From contig JAJKFJ010022513.1 in the NCBI GenBank assembly GCA_027382625.1, forward strand, positions 1 to 64,000: a stretch of DNA of 64,000 bases, in the 5' to 3' direction. This DNA comes from Tetmemena sp. SeJ-2015. Lineage: Eukaryota > Ciliophora > Spirotrichea > Sporadotrichida > Oxytrichidae. The notes under the pieces are model-generated. The model ran no database searches. It saw only the letters and a program-made list of their open reading frames with translations, and was not told the origin of the DNA. Every line of letters starts with the position of its first letter. Within the stretch, counting starts at the first letter, position 1. Below, one piece after another: positions 11,751 to 23,996 of the stretch. A program made the position numbers and the translations under genes.

Positions 11751-12528
11751 GAGGGGAGGGACGGAAGTGCACCTTCACCCTTTTAATGATTAAAAAAGAA
11801 CTAAAAAACATCAATTAAGGCCTTAATCGGCACAAAAGCAAAAAATTAAGAGTTTTTGCCCTTTAAAGTTCCTTGACGGTCATACACATTTACATTATTT
11901 CATATTTTTTCGGAAAGAAGCATTAAATATATTATAAATCAATAAAAGGAGCGTTTTTATATGATGCTGGTCTAATTTAAACCTAAAATAAAATTAGACC
12001 TTCATAATTTATAAATTATGCTGTTATTTGATTTCGAATATTCCTTATTAAAACTTAGCAACTTATATATTTATTAGAAAAAATCAGACAAGCTAAGTTC
12101 AAAGTTGATATTAGTTTATCTCTAGCTATATATATGAGGTCTTATTCTGATTTAAAGTAAAAATAAATAGCTCTCTCATATAGTATTTTTGAGAAAGAAT
12201 CTCAAGTTTATTTTACAGATTTAGAATAGACAATAAATTTTTGTAAATTAAGTGCTTAACTTAACCATGTTATCTATGATAATAAAATAAATAAGCTTCA
12301 CTCATCTTAGGTGCTGCTAAATATAGAGATATAGGAAGCGACAAATAGCTTTTAAGAAGAAAAATGTCATAGAAAATGGAAGAAACCATCAAAAATATAC
12401 TTTATAAATTAAATAAAGATCTTTTTCGAATAATCTAAAATCATGAAATATGAACCTCAAAAACTCTTAATTTTTGGCATTTTTTTAAGCAATTTTTGAC
12501 AATAAAAAGGGGACCGTCCTCCCTCTTT
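11751..12528. mobile_element. Imperfect inverted-repeat element, about 0.78 kb
   Basis: The outer block GAGGGGAGGGACGG (11,751-11,764) pairs imperfectly with CCGTCCTCCCTC (12,514-12,525). An inner block AAAAATTAAGAGTTTTT (11,841-11,857) pairs exactly with 12,459-12,475. Spacing from outer to inner block is roughly 75 bp on the left and 40 bp on the right. The loop is AT-rich without coding signal. It is weaker than the other three elements because the arms are short and interrupted. Confidence 0.45.
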
Positions 12529-13205
12529 TATAAAAGAATAAATTATGGACTTTAAATAAATATTAAAATTAAGTATTATTTTTCAAAATAATATTCGTCA
12601 AATTTAAATTTTAATACCAAACTTGTGAATTAATATTAAATGGATCAAAAATTATAAATTTAAAAAGGATTTTATTTATTAAATGCTGAAATAGGGCTTT
12701 CAAGATGCAAAGTTTTATTATATTATGTATTTTATTTTTTAAATAAAAAGGAGAGAAGTTATAAAATGAAATAAAATAAAAAATGATATTATAAAAACAA
12801 AAATTATTTTGAAAATTAAAAATCTAAACAAATCTCTAAGAATTATTTATATTAATACTGGACTTAAATGCATACAGAAAATCTATTTGAAGAAACACAT
12901 TAATGGATTATCATCATTAATATACAAGTCTCAAATTTACGATGAGGCGTAAAATCTTTAGAAAGAACGATTAAAATTTCATCAACATATATAATGAGAA
13001 GTATGTAAGCTTTGACTCTTTGTGTCTCTTTTACTACGAATATTAATTTTAATCTTTTTTTTACATTAATTTCATTTTAATTCTCAGATCATTTGCTTTT
13101 AAATATAACTAACCAATTATTTTTTAATTTTCTTTTTTCTTTTTGCGACATTTCAACATTTTTGCTTTATTTAAAATTGCCAAATTTAAGTTATACTTTC
13201 TGGAC

Positions 13206-13782
13206 GCTCCTTCCTGGACAGTAAAATATTTTTTAAATGTAAAAACAAAGAGTATGGATATAGAGTATTTTTTTTCTAAATCTGATTCTTCCAGTTATAA
13301 TGATCCATTTCAGCATATAAATCCACAAGTTTTAGTCCTTATTCAGTCAGTTAGAAGTTAGATTTCCCTTTTAAAAATACTATATTTTAATTTTTTTCTT
13401 TTTATTGTCAATTAAAACTCAAGTACTTTCTTGAAATATTGCAGCAATTTTTTTTATACATAATATATTTTCTCTATAAGCCTGCAGTAGTTAAGCATAA
13501 ACATAGAGCTTTAGACCCTCCTTCATTAATTAAATCTTGGTTATAAATGCTGCAATATTTCAGGAAAGTACTTGAGTTTATTTTACCATAGTGAAAAAAA
13601 ATTGCTTAAAATATAGATTAGGGGCATCTGACCACTAAATGACTGAGTTAGGACTAAAACTTGAGGATTTATATGTTGAAATGGATCTTTATAACTGAAA
13701 GAATTAGATTTAGTAGCTAAATCACTCTATAAGCATATATTTCTATAATTCATAAGAAAACTTAACTGTCCAGGAAAGGACC
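13206..13782. mobile_element. Near-palindromic element, about 0.58 kb
   Basis: Matched inverted blocks run most of the way in: 13,206-13,222 with 13,764-13,782 (TTCCTGGACAGT / ACTGTCCAGGAA), about 13,275-13,350 with 13,638-13,717, and 13,414-13,445 with 13,548-13,580 (ACTCAAGTACTTTC / GAAAGTACTTGAGT). Only about 100 bp in the centre is unpaired. An open frame (13,143-13,361) covers the left arm but is probably a by-product. As a single strand it would fold into a very long hairpin, typical of MITE or foldback elements. Confidence 0.65.
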
Positions 13783-14157
13783 TCCTAATTCCTATATAAA
13801 TATCTCTAATATTACTATCATGGCTATGAATCTAGTCAGTCTCTGCCATTTCTCAGCATCAATATTTACTTATTTATAAAATTTTGGTTTTTAGGTTCAT
13901 AGCTTAAGCCTAATCTTAATCACTTATGAAGATAATTTTTTTAATTAATTTTTTAAATCACTTATGAACTAAAATATGTAAATTTATACATCTTGTATTT
14001 AAAACAAAATAAAGTAATTATAAAGAAAGCTTAGTTTAAAAAAAAACTCTGAATACGTTTGAGAATGGAAGCTTTGAGATTTAAGAAAGTAAATAAAAAA
14101 AATAAATGATGCTCAAATTCATTATAATTTCAATTTATTCTTACCATTATATTTTTG

Positions 14158-16726
14158 ATGAACAACTTTCAAAGAATAAATCGGCAGATAATTTAATTGA
14201 ACTTGCCGAACATCCAGCAAACTTAGTTTTAAAGTTCAAGACCCTTAAAATAAGCTGGATAACCAAACATGAATAATCATTACAAGTCTAACTACTCTAT
14301 TTCGGGAGATCTTCATCAACAAAATAAGGAAAATATTTATTTGAGTAAATCAAAATTATTATGAAATAAGTAGTGGGAATACGGTGTACCAGATTTGGCT
14401 CCTCCTTTTTAGGATGCTGCTCTCAAACCTAAAAAATAGTTTTAAAATCGAGGTGGAGGCTTTTTATCATAAACTAGGTAACTTTCAGCAACCAGATTCT
14501 TAAATTAAATGATAGGAGGTAAATCTTGGACTTTTTAGAATGATAAATAAAATTTTAAATTCTATTTTTAATTTGGATATTTTTATGATAAAAATATGCA
14601 TGATAAGTAGGAAAAAGAGAAGCACCAGTTAAAGCTAGTGTTCACATAAATCTAAGAGGATAGGAATAATATTTTATTATAAGTTTAAAAATAGTACTAA
14701 TGATGATTTAAACTTATTGCCAGTTTAAAATAATCAACTCGACGAATAAAAGCAGAGCGACTTCAATACTAAACACACCACTTCAAGGAGATCCATTCTA
14801 GTCATTATATAATTTATAAATAGAATTACACTTACATATAATAGTCATAAATAGCAGCTCAAACAAAAATCTTTTGAAATTTAATCATAGAATTTCCTTT
14901 TTAAACAAAGAAGCAGAAGAAGGAGTGTTTACTTAAAATAACACAAATTTCAATTCTCGCAGTGTAATCTTCGAAGAGTAATAAACTGATAATCTCAATG
15001 AAAAATCTACTCCTTCTCTCAATCACATTACAAAAATAAATTTCAATGCTAGACTGGATCAAGACCTCCTATAAAAGTATATTCAGAAGCACCAACATAA
15101 AATAAATCTTTAGGATCCTAGTAGCAAAAATTAAATCTAGTATGGAAGTAACCTTAAGGAAAGAATTAGAGTAGCCATTCAAATTCAAATAATCTCTAAG
15201 TCATGCCATTTCAGGTGAGTCATATTCAGCCACTACCAAGACTCCAAAAGTTTCAGAACTCTGAATTAGAATTATTCATAAAGATAGTAAGGTGTAAATC
15301 TTTTATATGAATCTGGTCCTCACCATGTAGATTATTAAACCAACAGGGTTTACACGAAGAGGATAAAATACATTGACAATTAGCTTAAGTTTCTTAACGA
15401 TGCAGGCAACTAATATGAAAAATTCTAAGACACAGATATCAAATTTTATACCTTAATCTCCATTATTTTTTTAATTTATATCCCATAATCTAACTTAAAA
15501 AGCTCTGATTTATCTTAGCATGAGAGAGCAAATCTGTAAGGTTCAGATTTAAGGTAAGATTAGCAACTTGAGAGTTCATTCAGGCGGTCAATAAAGATGA
15601 TCGATCTAGATTTAAGCCAACTTGGTGCAATTGACTCTGGTTTAATCATGGAATCTAATGAAGACATGCCGAGCAAGTATTATGTAGGCAAAGCCTAATA
15701 GGATAAAGCAAGCCAAGGGTTGTTCAAGAAAAAGGTAAAACTCTAGTTCAGAAATAAGACTATCCTAATTAGCGATCGAGATATCCTAAAAGATAGACCA
15801 AGAGCATATAGTAATACAACCCTTTAAGATTGAATTTCATATGTGACTATTTAAGCATAAGAAAATAGATATGAGCTCAAAGAATGTGAGGCATACTCGA
15901 AATTAGACATAGCAAGGCTTGACTCTCTAAAAATTGAGGGGCGATCTAAAGAGCTACTACCATAATAGGAGTATCACCTATTTTACAGGAGAATAGGCAA
16001 AAATAGATAACTAGGCTCTTGCTTAATCTCAACTTTAAGGGAAAGAGGTGAGGAGATAGAACTAGTATACATCGTTGTTTGGGCCCCAAACTTATCAGGA
16101 AACATTTTATAATAAAGATAGAATGAGATAACAAAATGAGGGGACTTAAATATAAGCAGGACAAAATGATGTTGAAAGTCATTAGGTACCAATTATAAAT
16201 TTTGACTACAGCAACTTAACGAGAAACTTCATGAATGAAACTCTTATGAATATAGAGAGTTCTAATATTGCATATTTTTAAATAAGAGTAAAACTATTAC
16301 TGAGCGCTAGCCACAAACAAGGAGTCACAGAAATAAGAAAATGACTCACTAAGGTAGCGGAAATACAGATCTAAAGAAAACATGTTATTTTCTTCTTCTC
16401 ATTAATTGTAAAATTAATTATTCTAAAGTATGAGAGATAAGGCACTGATAAAAATGAAGTTTAGCATCCATCTTTAATCGTTACCGGAGCTAGAGAATAA
16501 ATTTAAAGTAGTCCAAGCAGAACTACGATTAGATTTAAAGGGTTTAATTTTTAAATAAAAATTGATCGCCGTAGTGAGAAGAGCATCCATCGATTAGAAT
16601 GTCCAAAAGGATGACTTCAGCTCCATGGCGATCTAATCAACTCTTAGCCTTTAAAATCAAAGAGGTCACTAGGTATAGCAAAGCTCAATCAAGCATCTAA
16701 TTAAATTTTAAAAGTTTAAAAAGTGA
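14158..16726 (+). CDS. Hypothetical Gln/Asn/Lys-rich protein, multi-exon
   Basis: The chosen ATG opens MNNFQRINRQIIQLNLPNIQ with several TAG/TAA read as Gln. Frame-linked segments follow: LAPPFQDAALKPKKQF (about 14,395), a continuous stretch about 15,003-15,291 (RPPIKVYSEAPTQNK, PFQVSHIQPLPRLQKF), then, across a 55-nt GT...AG intron (15,292-15,346), VYTKRIKYIDNQLKFLND and DLDLSQLGAIDSGL. A second verified intron is 15,811-15,855 (45 nt), leading into ELKECEAYSKLDIARL and ELLPQQEYHLFYRRIG. The last exon (about 16,430-16,726) reads RLDLKGLIFKQKLIAVVRR and ends at TGA. Other junctions (about 14,345-14,391, 14,690, 14,990, 16,060-16,430) are unresolved and may be introns or IESs. I recognise no family. 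It is convergent with the gene at 17,226. Confidence 0.55.
15292..15346 (+). other. Spliceosomal intron, 55 nt
   Basis: Starts GTGTAAATC and ends AACAG. Removing it joins two Gln-recoded frames (...LFIKIV-R-VYTKRIKYI...) without a stop. This shows that ordinary short GT-AG introns coexist with IESs in this window. Confidence 0.6.
15811..15855 (+). other. Spliceosomal intron, 45 nt
   Basis: Starts GTAATACAAC and ends ATTTAAG. It contains an in-frame TGA, and its removal continues the same frame (...DRPRAY-TQENRYELKE...). A length of 45 is divisible by three, so the stop codon is the main sign of the intron. Confidence 0.55.
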
Positions 16727-17225
16727 TATATAATTGCTGTAGACAACGTTAGATTACCTCAAGCTGAGTTTTTAATAGAAGTTTAAGGAAATTTTTTATA
16801 CTTATTTAGTTCACTCATACTTCTTTAAATGTAAGTATCCTAGAGAACACTGCTTCAAGGAGCGACTTAGGAGATCTCTCAGCTACTCATAATAGAAATC
16901 AGATGAATGCCAATCATTTTACCCTCAAGAACAACTGTATTTTAAAATTTGTATTTTTAATTTATAAAGTATTAAACAACACTCTAAGGGAAAGTGCTGA
17001 AGATAAATTAGGCTTTATTAACATACATAGACTTTGATTTGAACTAAAACATTAAGAGAGATTCTAATTTTTATTTGAATATCTAATTTGAATCCATCCA
17101 TTTTTTCCCAAATGATCTTACTAAGATTTTGTCAATTTTTCTCATTATTTTGAAATCATAAGTTAAGCTTTTTATTTTACTTTTTTGATATATTTATTTC
17201 CTCATGATCTTAAAATACAATGATT
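16727..17225. other. AT-rich convergent intergenic spacer
   Basis: About 500 bp between two convergent genes, more than 70 % A+T, with no supported frame. In a hypotrich this is where macronuclear chromosome ends (telomere-addition sites) would lie, but no sequence signal for this is visible. Confidence 0.35.
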
Positions 17226-19833
17226 TCAGACCTAATTTTACTCCATGAACAAGCGCTTTTTCTTTGCTTGTTGCTTCAAAAATGAGTTCTTTTCCATTTT
17301 AGCAGCCTCTCTGCTCGGATCATTAACGCCATCTCTAAAATCAGACATGACCTCTTGAGCGTTCTCCCTCTCTTCTTTCAAATTACTCAGCTTGTAATTG
17401 TAAAGAGGCTTCAGATCTCCCCTTTCAACATAGTCTATTTCCCTCAAAAGCTGCGAAGTCAGATTTAGCTACTCCTAGTAAAACTACTCTTGAGTCTACT
17501 CCATCAGATTCAAAAAAATGATTAAGCTATAAAATGTTTTAAATATTAAGATGCTTGTTGATAATCTTCTTGATTTCCTTTTTATGGATAATCTCAGAGC
17601 ACTCCGAAACTAAAGCTGAAGCTTGTTATCTCTGGATTTGACTCTGCTCCTTGTCATTCTTATCAACTACACTTGGGTATTTCTTGAGCCTCTCTTGAAT
17701 TTCTTTGCTCTTAAGAGAGGGAGTGGCCTCATGAAACTGTCGATTGAATCTAGATGTGCTTGGTTAAAGCTCTGGCAGTTTTGCTCTGGAAACCTCTTCT
17801 CAAAGTTAAAAATTAATCTTCATCTAAGGATTAAATATTCTCCTGAGTGATCGAAAGAACGATTATTTTCAAGATTCAAGAAACTAACTTAAGCGACTGT
17901 CTTCTTGTTTTCTTGGTTTTAAAAGTCACTTTAATAAATGAATAGTAAGGGAAAATATAAAATTGATTTTGGAATTGAGATTTGATGATCGAGCTTAGTG
18001 TCAGGTAACCCCCATCTGATTGATCTCCTTCGTTAAATAAAGAACTATACACTTAAGCAAGATTATAGATATAGTTAGACTGACGCATTTTTTGTTTTGG
18101 CTTTGCTATTTTAGTGCTACTCTAAAGATTTAATTTTGAATAAGACCCACTCATTAGACTACTCTTTCTTCCAGTTATAAAAGTACTAGCTGGCTAGTTT
18201 TTTATTGCGGAGGGTTGACCTAAAGCTCTATTTTAAGAAATCAAATATAAAGCTAAGAGAGTAAGTGAAGAAGGATCCCTTAATATACCTTGTAGAGTGC
18301 GAGATCTCGAGTGTAGATTTTAAGAACTTTGATAACCATCAGTTAAACTTATTTGGGATATATTTCTTGATCTTAATTTTATCTAAGAGTTATTGCTAAT
18401 CTATATAATTGAAATATGTAGCAACTTAAATCTGGAGCTGATCCTGAATTTGCAAGAGGTTAATTTTATTGTAGGCAGAGGGTCTATCGCTATGCTTCCT
18501 CTGAGTGAACTTAGACTTCAGTTGTAAATTGCTTCCATTGAGAGTATCAATCAACAACTCTATAGCTTTGTCTTCTTTAGGCTCAATGTTTGATTCATTG
18601 TGCAGATCTTCATTTGAATTATTTCCTTTGATATTTATTCAAAAATTAATCTTTATAGCAATCTATTTTTTGAGCTTGCTGCTTGATCCATTTTTAGCCA
18701 ATTCCCTGATTTAACTCTCTCCTATTTTTATATAAGTGGACTGTAGCTATGGGTTGCTGTGAATTAAATAGCATCAGCACTCTTGTCTTAATTTTGGGAA
18801 ATGCTTTTTGCAACCACATCATCATCTTCCTCCTCTTCTTCATCTTAATCTTCAACTTCTTGAATCTCCTCATCTACTTCTTATATGCTCTCTTTTCGCA
18901 TCTTCTCCTCCCTTCTTTTCTTTTACTGCTACTATTGTTACTCCTTCTTGTGCTCAAGCATTTTCATTTGCAATTTATATCTTCTAACAATAAGGTGAAA
19001 TGTGTATCATTTTAAGTTTATAATTTGAGTTTGATCGCTTTTTCACTATCTTCTCTTTCCTTCTAAATTTGCAAAACTCTTTCTACAATTGACTGCTATA
19101 ACCTCTCACTCATTTCCTTCTGCTCTCTGTATTTAATGAAGGTAGATTTCCAACCTAGCTTTTTGTAGAAACCGTAGGCGTTCTTAGAATTAGACATCTT
19201 CCTCAAGTCCTTAATCAGCAAGTCTTCCTATTTGCTACCTGGAATTAAAGTACTTAACAAAAAAGACTTAATGAAAGAAGCAATTTGAATGACATAGGAA
19301 CTTTACTAGGCTATTAAATTATTATAACCGTCCGGATCCTAGCACAATATAAATCCAACATATGTATTATTTATCCTCTTCTTGTCGCCTTAAGATTTCT
19401 ATATTTCTCTTTCTAAGTGTTTCAAAAGTGTGCTTTGGTTTGGTGTAGCCCATTGGTAGATAGATATTCCCATTTCTAAGTGTTCTCTGAACTTTTTCGT
19501 CCTCAGTCTCAAACTTCTCTGGTTTTGTCTCGTATATATGATTCATCTTAGAATATGTTTCCGATGACAAATTTTGAAAATAAATCAAATAGATATTTGA
19601 CTTTTTAAGTAACTCATTTTTATTTTTTAAGATGACTTATTTCTCGTGTGTTGATAGACTTCCGCAGCTAGGTCCATCTCCTTCTTTAGATTATCCTTGA
19701 ATCTCCTTTCAGGGATGAGCTTCATATAACTATCTTAATTGCTGTATTCAATGCCATCTATCATAGTGGTTTTAGAGTTTTTTATAAAGGGCTTTTCTTT
19801 TTTTGGACTAATGTCTGTACTCTCTGCATTCAT
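17226..19833 (-). CDS. Charged coiled-coil protein, function unknown
   Basis: The ATG at 19,833 opens MNAESTDISPKKEKPF and continues DGIEYSNQDSYMKLIPERRF. The next segment (19,588-19,367) reads YETKPEKFETEDEKVQRTLR and LRKRNIEILRRQEEDK. Later come a helix-rich part (GFYKKLGWKSTFIKYREQKE), a run of Gln and Lys, an acidic stretch around 18,870 (about fifteen Glu/Asp) and a basic C-terminus (LKQQAKKKRLFME) ending at TGA 17,226. Several frame changes show introns or IESs that I did not resolve. The composition fits an axonemal, cytoskeletal or nuclear scaffold protein, but I recognise no family. It lies tandemly, 388 bp downstream of the BEACH gene. Confidence 0.5.
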
Positions 19834-20221
19834 TCATTTTAATCAGGGGATACTCTTTCTATAAATATCGTGAATTAATGAAGCTCTCAAATAATTAAAA
19901 AAATATGTATGAGATCAAGAGAAAAGACTGATCATTGTCGATTTACCTAACTGGTCAATTATCGGGAAATTAAAATGATAATAGCAAGAAACGGAATGAA
20001 GAAATTGGCTTTAAGCCTGCTTGTATTGTATATTTAGATATAATCTATACTCTTCACTTTACTTCGATCTGATAAATTGGGAATAGGATTTGAATCGAAT
20101 TTTTCAAATTTAAAATCCAGTATCTTCTGGCTCAGATAAATATTTGTAGATCTTTCCTTTCATTTATTTTAATGAATGCTTGCGATAGAATAGATTATTC
20201 ATAGACAAATAAATTGAAGTT

Positions 20222-23200
20222 TCATTTACGTTTTAGCAGAGTAACTTCACCGTTATCATTGCCTGTAGCTAAGAATTTATCCTCTCTATTTACTTTACTT
20301 GAGCTTATTCCAATGCATTTGATGCTGTCCCCCAAGTCGTTTCTCTCATCTACTATTTTATCTCTACTCCAGTCATAAACACTTGTAGAACCATTCTCGT
20401 ATGTTAGGACTATCGAATCTTCGTCTTAAACTGCGTTAGTGACTAAACTAGATTGCAAAAATTTAACGACCACAAAAAATGTTAAAAGTCTAGTGAGTCC
20501 AGTTCTTTGCCTTGAATCATGCGGCCACTCGAAACATCATACATTTCCATCTCGTTGTTGTAAAAGATAACTAACTCGCTCTTCATTTTGTGATTAAAGA
20601 GCACTTGCCCCGATTCATACTTGCGATCCAGTCTAATGGTTGAAATAACCTCCGAGGATCTAAGATCTCTAGAAATAACTGTTCCCTCCGTATCTAAGGA
20701 GGCAAGGATGTTCTCATGAACTGCAGCAGAGACAATTTCCTCCTCATGGTCGTACAAGATTACAGGGTTGGAAAAGTTTGATTGCTTCAAATCCCAAATA
20801 CGAAGAGTCTGATCACTTGAACAAGAAATGAGCTTGTCCTATTCAAAAATTAACTTGACAAGTTTATACATTCGCAAATAAGACTTTATTGATTATGTCA
20901 TCATGAGCATTAAAACTTGTGATAGTAGTCCCAGTCAAGAAGCTAAATACGTATATGCTATGATTCTGAGCAGCCAACTAAAAAATTAAATGACCAGATA
21001 ATAAGTTTACAGCAAATGAATCTTAGGAGCTCAATGAAGTTGCAGTGTTGATACCACTCTGGCAGACAAAGAAAGCTTTTTTGGTTTGACAGTCTCTTCC
21101 ATCTATCATTTTAATGAATCCATCTAATGATGTCGTAATGATTTTCTAAGATTAGCTGTCATTTTCATAAATGCAATGGATTGAAGTTATAGCATCCTTA
21201 TGAACTTTCTCAACTTGTCTGCTCTCGAAATAGCTGATTTCTTTAAAGATTGACTTTTTCACTTCACTCGAATCTTCTTCAACTTTGGCCTTCGTTTGGA
21301 TCTAAGAGGAATCATTCCCATCTCGTTAGCTCTTCTCATCTTGTACAATCTGCTTAAATTTTTAGTCAAGCTTTTACTCTTCATGTTCTTAAATAACTGC
21401 AGTAGCTGTCGATACGATTGATTCATAAGTAGCTGTGAGGGTCTTAGGAATAACCTTGGAATACTTTTGAGGGTGAGGCTTCCTAAAGAGTTATCTCGGT
21501 GTTTGACCAAACTCAGTAATTTAAACCTCAAATGCTATTCTTTGAACTGGATCAGTTAGCTTTTCAAAGTCGACGCTTCCCTCGTAAGTCAAGGGGTGAA
21601 AGAGGTTGAAGTCATCTATTGACCTCTGCTTGCAGCCAAATATCAAATCAATCCAAAGATGCAAGTTATTGGAAACATATTCACTCTCTAAAGCTTGACG
21701 CTACTTCCTTAGAAAATCCTCAGGAGAGCTTGCCCAGCGAGGAAGTTTAGCAGCATCCACTCTTTTTCCATTACTCCTCACTCCGAAATCTAACTTAAGC
21801 TTGTTGATAAGAAAATCAGGATCTTCCATATAAAATTCAGGGATCAATTCCTTGACGTTTCCAGGATTGGTATTCACACTATCCCATTCTTTATAGATTC
21901 CTTTGAAAAGGCGATTGGGGTTATCGAATTTACCTCCTTGAAATTTGATCATCCATTATGGGTACTGTCTTACAAGAAAGCCTATGACGTAACCAGGACA
22001 GCTGTAGTGAGTTCCATAAAGATATTTTTCTCCCTCTGGACACTCATTGTATCTCATGATAAATTCTTTCAGCCTTTTTTCGTTCAAAGCTCCAATAGGC
22101 TTTGATAGATCTCGATAGACTTTTGGGTCATTGAGGTCAAGGTTTTCTGATTTATAGTCCTTATAGAATCCAGGGAAAGACAGGGTATTAAGTTATATCT
22201 TGAAAGGATCTTTAAGCATAAGAGTTCAATAAAAATATCTAAGCTAAAATTGAAAAAGGATTATGATTATTCAAAAGGAGAAGATAGTCAAAATTAGAGA
22301 GCTATCCATTTACCCACATCTGAGTGTAATCAATAACAGATCTTTCAGTTGTAATGCAATCATCACTTACTAACTTTCTTAGCACTTCATAGAACTGATC
22401 GCGCTCTTCTTTTGTACTGAATGTTATATAGAAACTCTCCTTTTTGCTTCATTCATAGAATTCAAGAATTAAGAAATTAAATTTTGCTAGTCACAAACTC
22501 CAAGCCTATGTTAAGGAGTTTATACCTTCTCACAAAAAGCTCAGTGATATTCTTTATTTTGAAGTTTACTACAGGCTTTGAGTATATCTGATTGCAGGGT
22601 TGAAAGTATATTCTCTTATTTGTAAGATATAGTAAGCCATCTATTTGAACCATGGGGATGACCTGCCTCACTTTGAATTCTTTGGGCAGCATTGACTTCT
22701 CACTTACTGATTTAATTCTCGTCTTATCGAAGTTATTGTTTGAGAAAAACTCTGAATTTTAGAAGAACATCTTTAATATAAAATATGAAGTTCATTCAAT
22801 TAGAAAATATTCAAATATAAAAGCTCCAAAATATAAGCTTAATCTTGTCTAAATCTTATTCGTAATGGAAAGAATTCTTGGTTTTAAAAAGTTCATAAAG
22901 TTTGAATATCGACTTGTAGAGTGTTTCTACGCTTGAAAACTGAATATTGATCCAAGTTTCGTAGACCTCGGTCGACTTCATATCGAATTAGTGGTATTTA
23001 TATGGCTTGACAACGTTTTAAGCGGGCACTTCAACAATCTTTTAAGTCTACAATCTCAATGGTAATTTGCTTTTTCCCACTATAGAACTTAGAATTAACA
23101 TCTTAAAGATAAAACATCTGCCAATTGATTCTTGAAGTTTCTAACTTACCGAAGCTAGGCTCTTGAGCAAAGTATTTGAAGAGCAATTTGTAGATAGGCT

Positions 23201-23449
23201 GCTGTGAGTCATTCTCTATCTCTAGTATGATACTCCTCGAGCAAAAGTGCACGAATGCATTTGCCTCCCTAACAAGAAGTTAATTAAACCAATTGTATTA
23301 TGTATTTATCAATCTGCTCTAGCTTACCTGTACTCTTGGTAATGAACATCAAAGAAGCGGACTTGCCCAAAGAAGTCCTTGATGTATTGCTCTCCTTCCT
23401 CTAGATAGAGTAAATCAAATCGCTTTTTAGTTTGTCCTATTCCCAACAT
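20222..23449 (-). CDS. NSMAF: FAN/NSMAF-type GRAM-BEACH-WD40 protein
   Basis: BEACH proteins are large membrane-trafficking adaptors; FAN (NSMAF) is the small member with an N-terminal GRAM/PH-like part, BEACH and WD40 repeats. The start (ATG 23,449) gives [19 protein letters not shown], matching the FAN N-terminus. The GRAM-like segment (about 22,690-22,480) has [20 protein letters not shown]. The BEACH domain (about 22,310-21,540) has [56 protein letters not shown] and [14 protein letters not shown]. The WD40 part (about 21,230-20,222) includes [13 protein letters not shown]. The order and compact length (about 950 aa) favour FAN over LYST or neurobeachin. The first intron is 23,269-23,327. 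One IES (22,225-22,274) splits the BEACH domain. A single extra G near 22,165 shifts the frame after PWILQ. It is divergent from the J-domain gene. Confidence 0.85.
22225..22274 (-). other. IES, 45 bp, pointer TTGAA (in BEACH domain)
   Basis: Direct repeats TTCAA at 22,225-22,229 and 22,270-22,274 (TTGAA on the coding strand). Removing one copy plus the intervening AT-rich DNA joins [10 protein letters not shown] to SYAQRSFQDITQYPVFPW, the expected start of a BEACH domain. The insert has no GT donor, so it is not an ordinary intron. Confidence 0.8.
23269..23327 (-). other. Spliceosomal intron, 59 nt
   Basis: On the coding strand it starts GTAAGCTAG and ends TTGTTAG, between ...[10 protein letters not shown] and [18 protein letters not shown]. 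Both flanks match the N-terminal region of FAN proteins. Confidence 0.7.
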
Positions 23450-23996
23450 TTTTATTGATTTATCACTTAGTAGTATTATTAATTTCACTTTCTGTAAATT
23501 AATTTTTGCAAATATACAACCCTCTCATTCAAATCAATAGAAAAATAACACATAGGATTAAATGCTTCTCAGCATTTAATCAATGAAGGCTCCAAATTTA
23601 AAATAATAGTTTACTCATGTACCTAGCAAAGAGATTCCAAGTAAGTTTTTAAAATTAATCTAATGTTTTTTAATAACTTCTAATTTTTCAGGTTTTGGCT
23701 CAGGTTTTATAGTACTGGAAAGGAAAAATTAACTTTTCATATGAAAGTAATAATTTATACTTTTAAAACTATAAAGCAAATCTTAAATATTCCATTGAAT
23801 TTTTATTTTGAATAGTTATATTCTATCGAGAGCAAGAACATCTCCATCTTTAAATTATTCACTTGCTTTGTGCAGTATATAGTTTTAAAAATAACCAAGA
23901 GTGTTGTGTAAAAAGTTGGTTGAGTTTTGAATGCTTTTCGAAGATTAGATTCGTTTGGACTTCGTTTAAAGAGGTAGACCTAAGGGAGCAAAGAAT
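23450..23996. promoter_or_regulatory. Divergent intergenic region
   Basis: 547 bp between the start codons of the BEACH gene (-) and the J-domain gene (+). It is A+T-rich and must contain the 5' ends of both. No defined promoter element could be recognised. Confidence 0.35.

Noticed and set aside
13143..13361. A 72-codon gene at the left edge of the 0.58-kb palindrome
   Set aside because: It lies almost wholly in a repeat arm whose partner arm is not open in the same register, so it is more likely a by-product.
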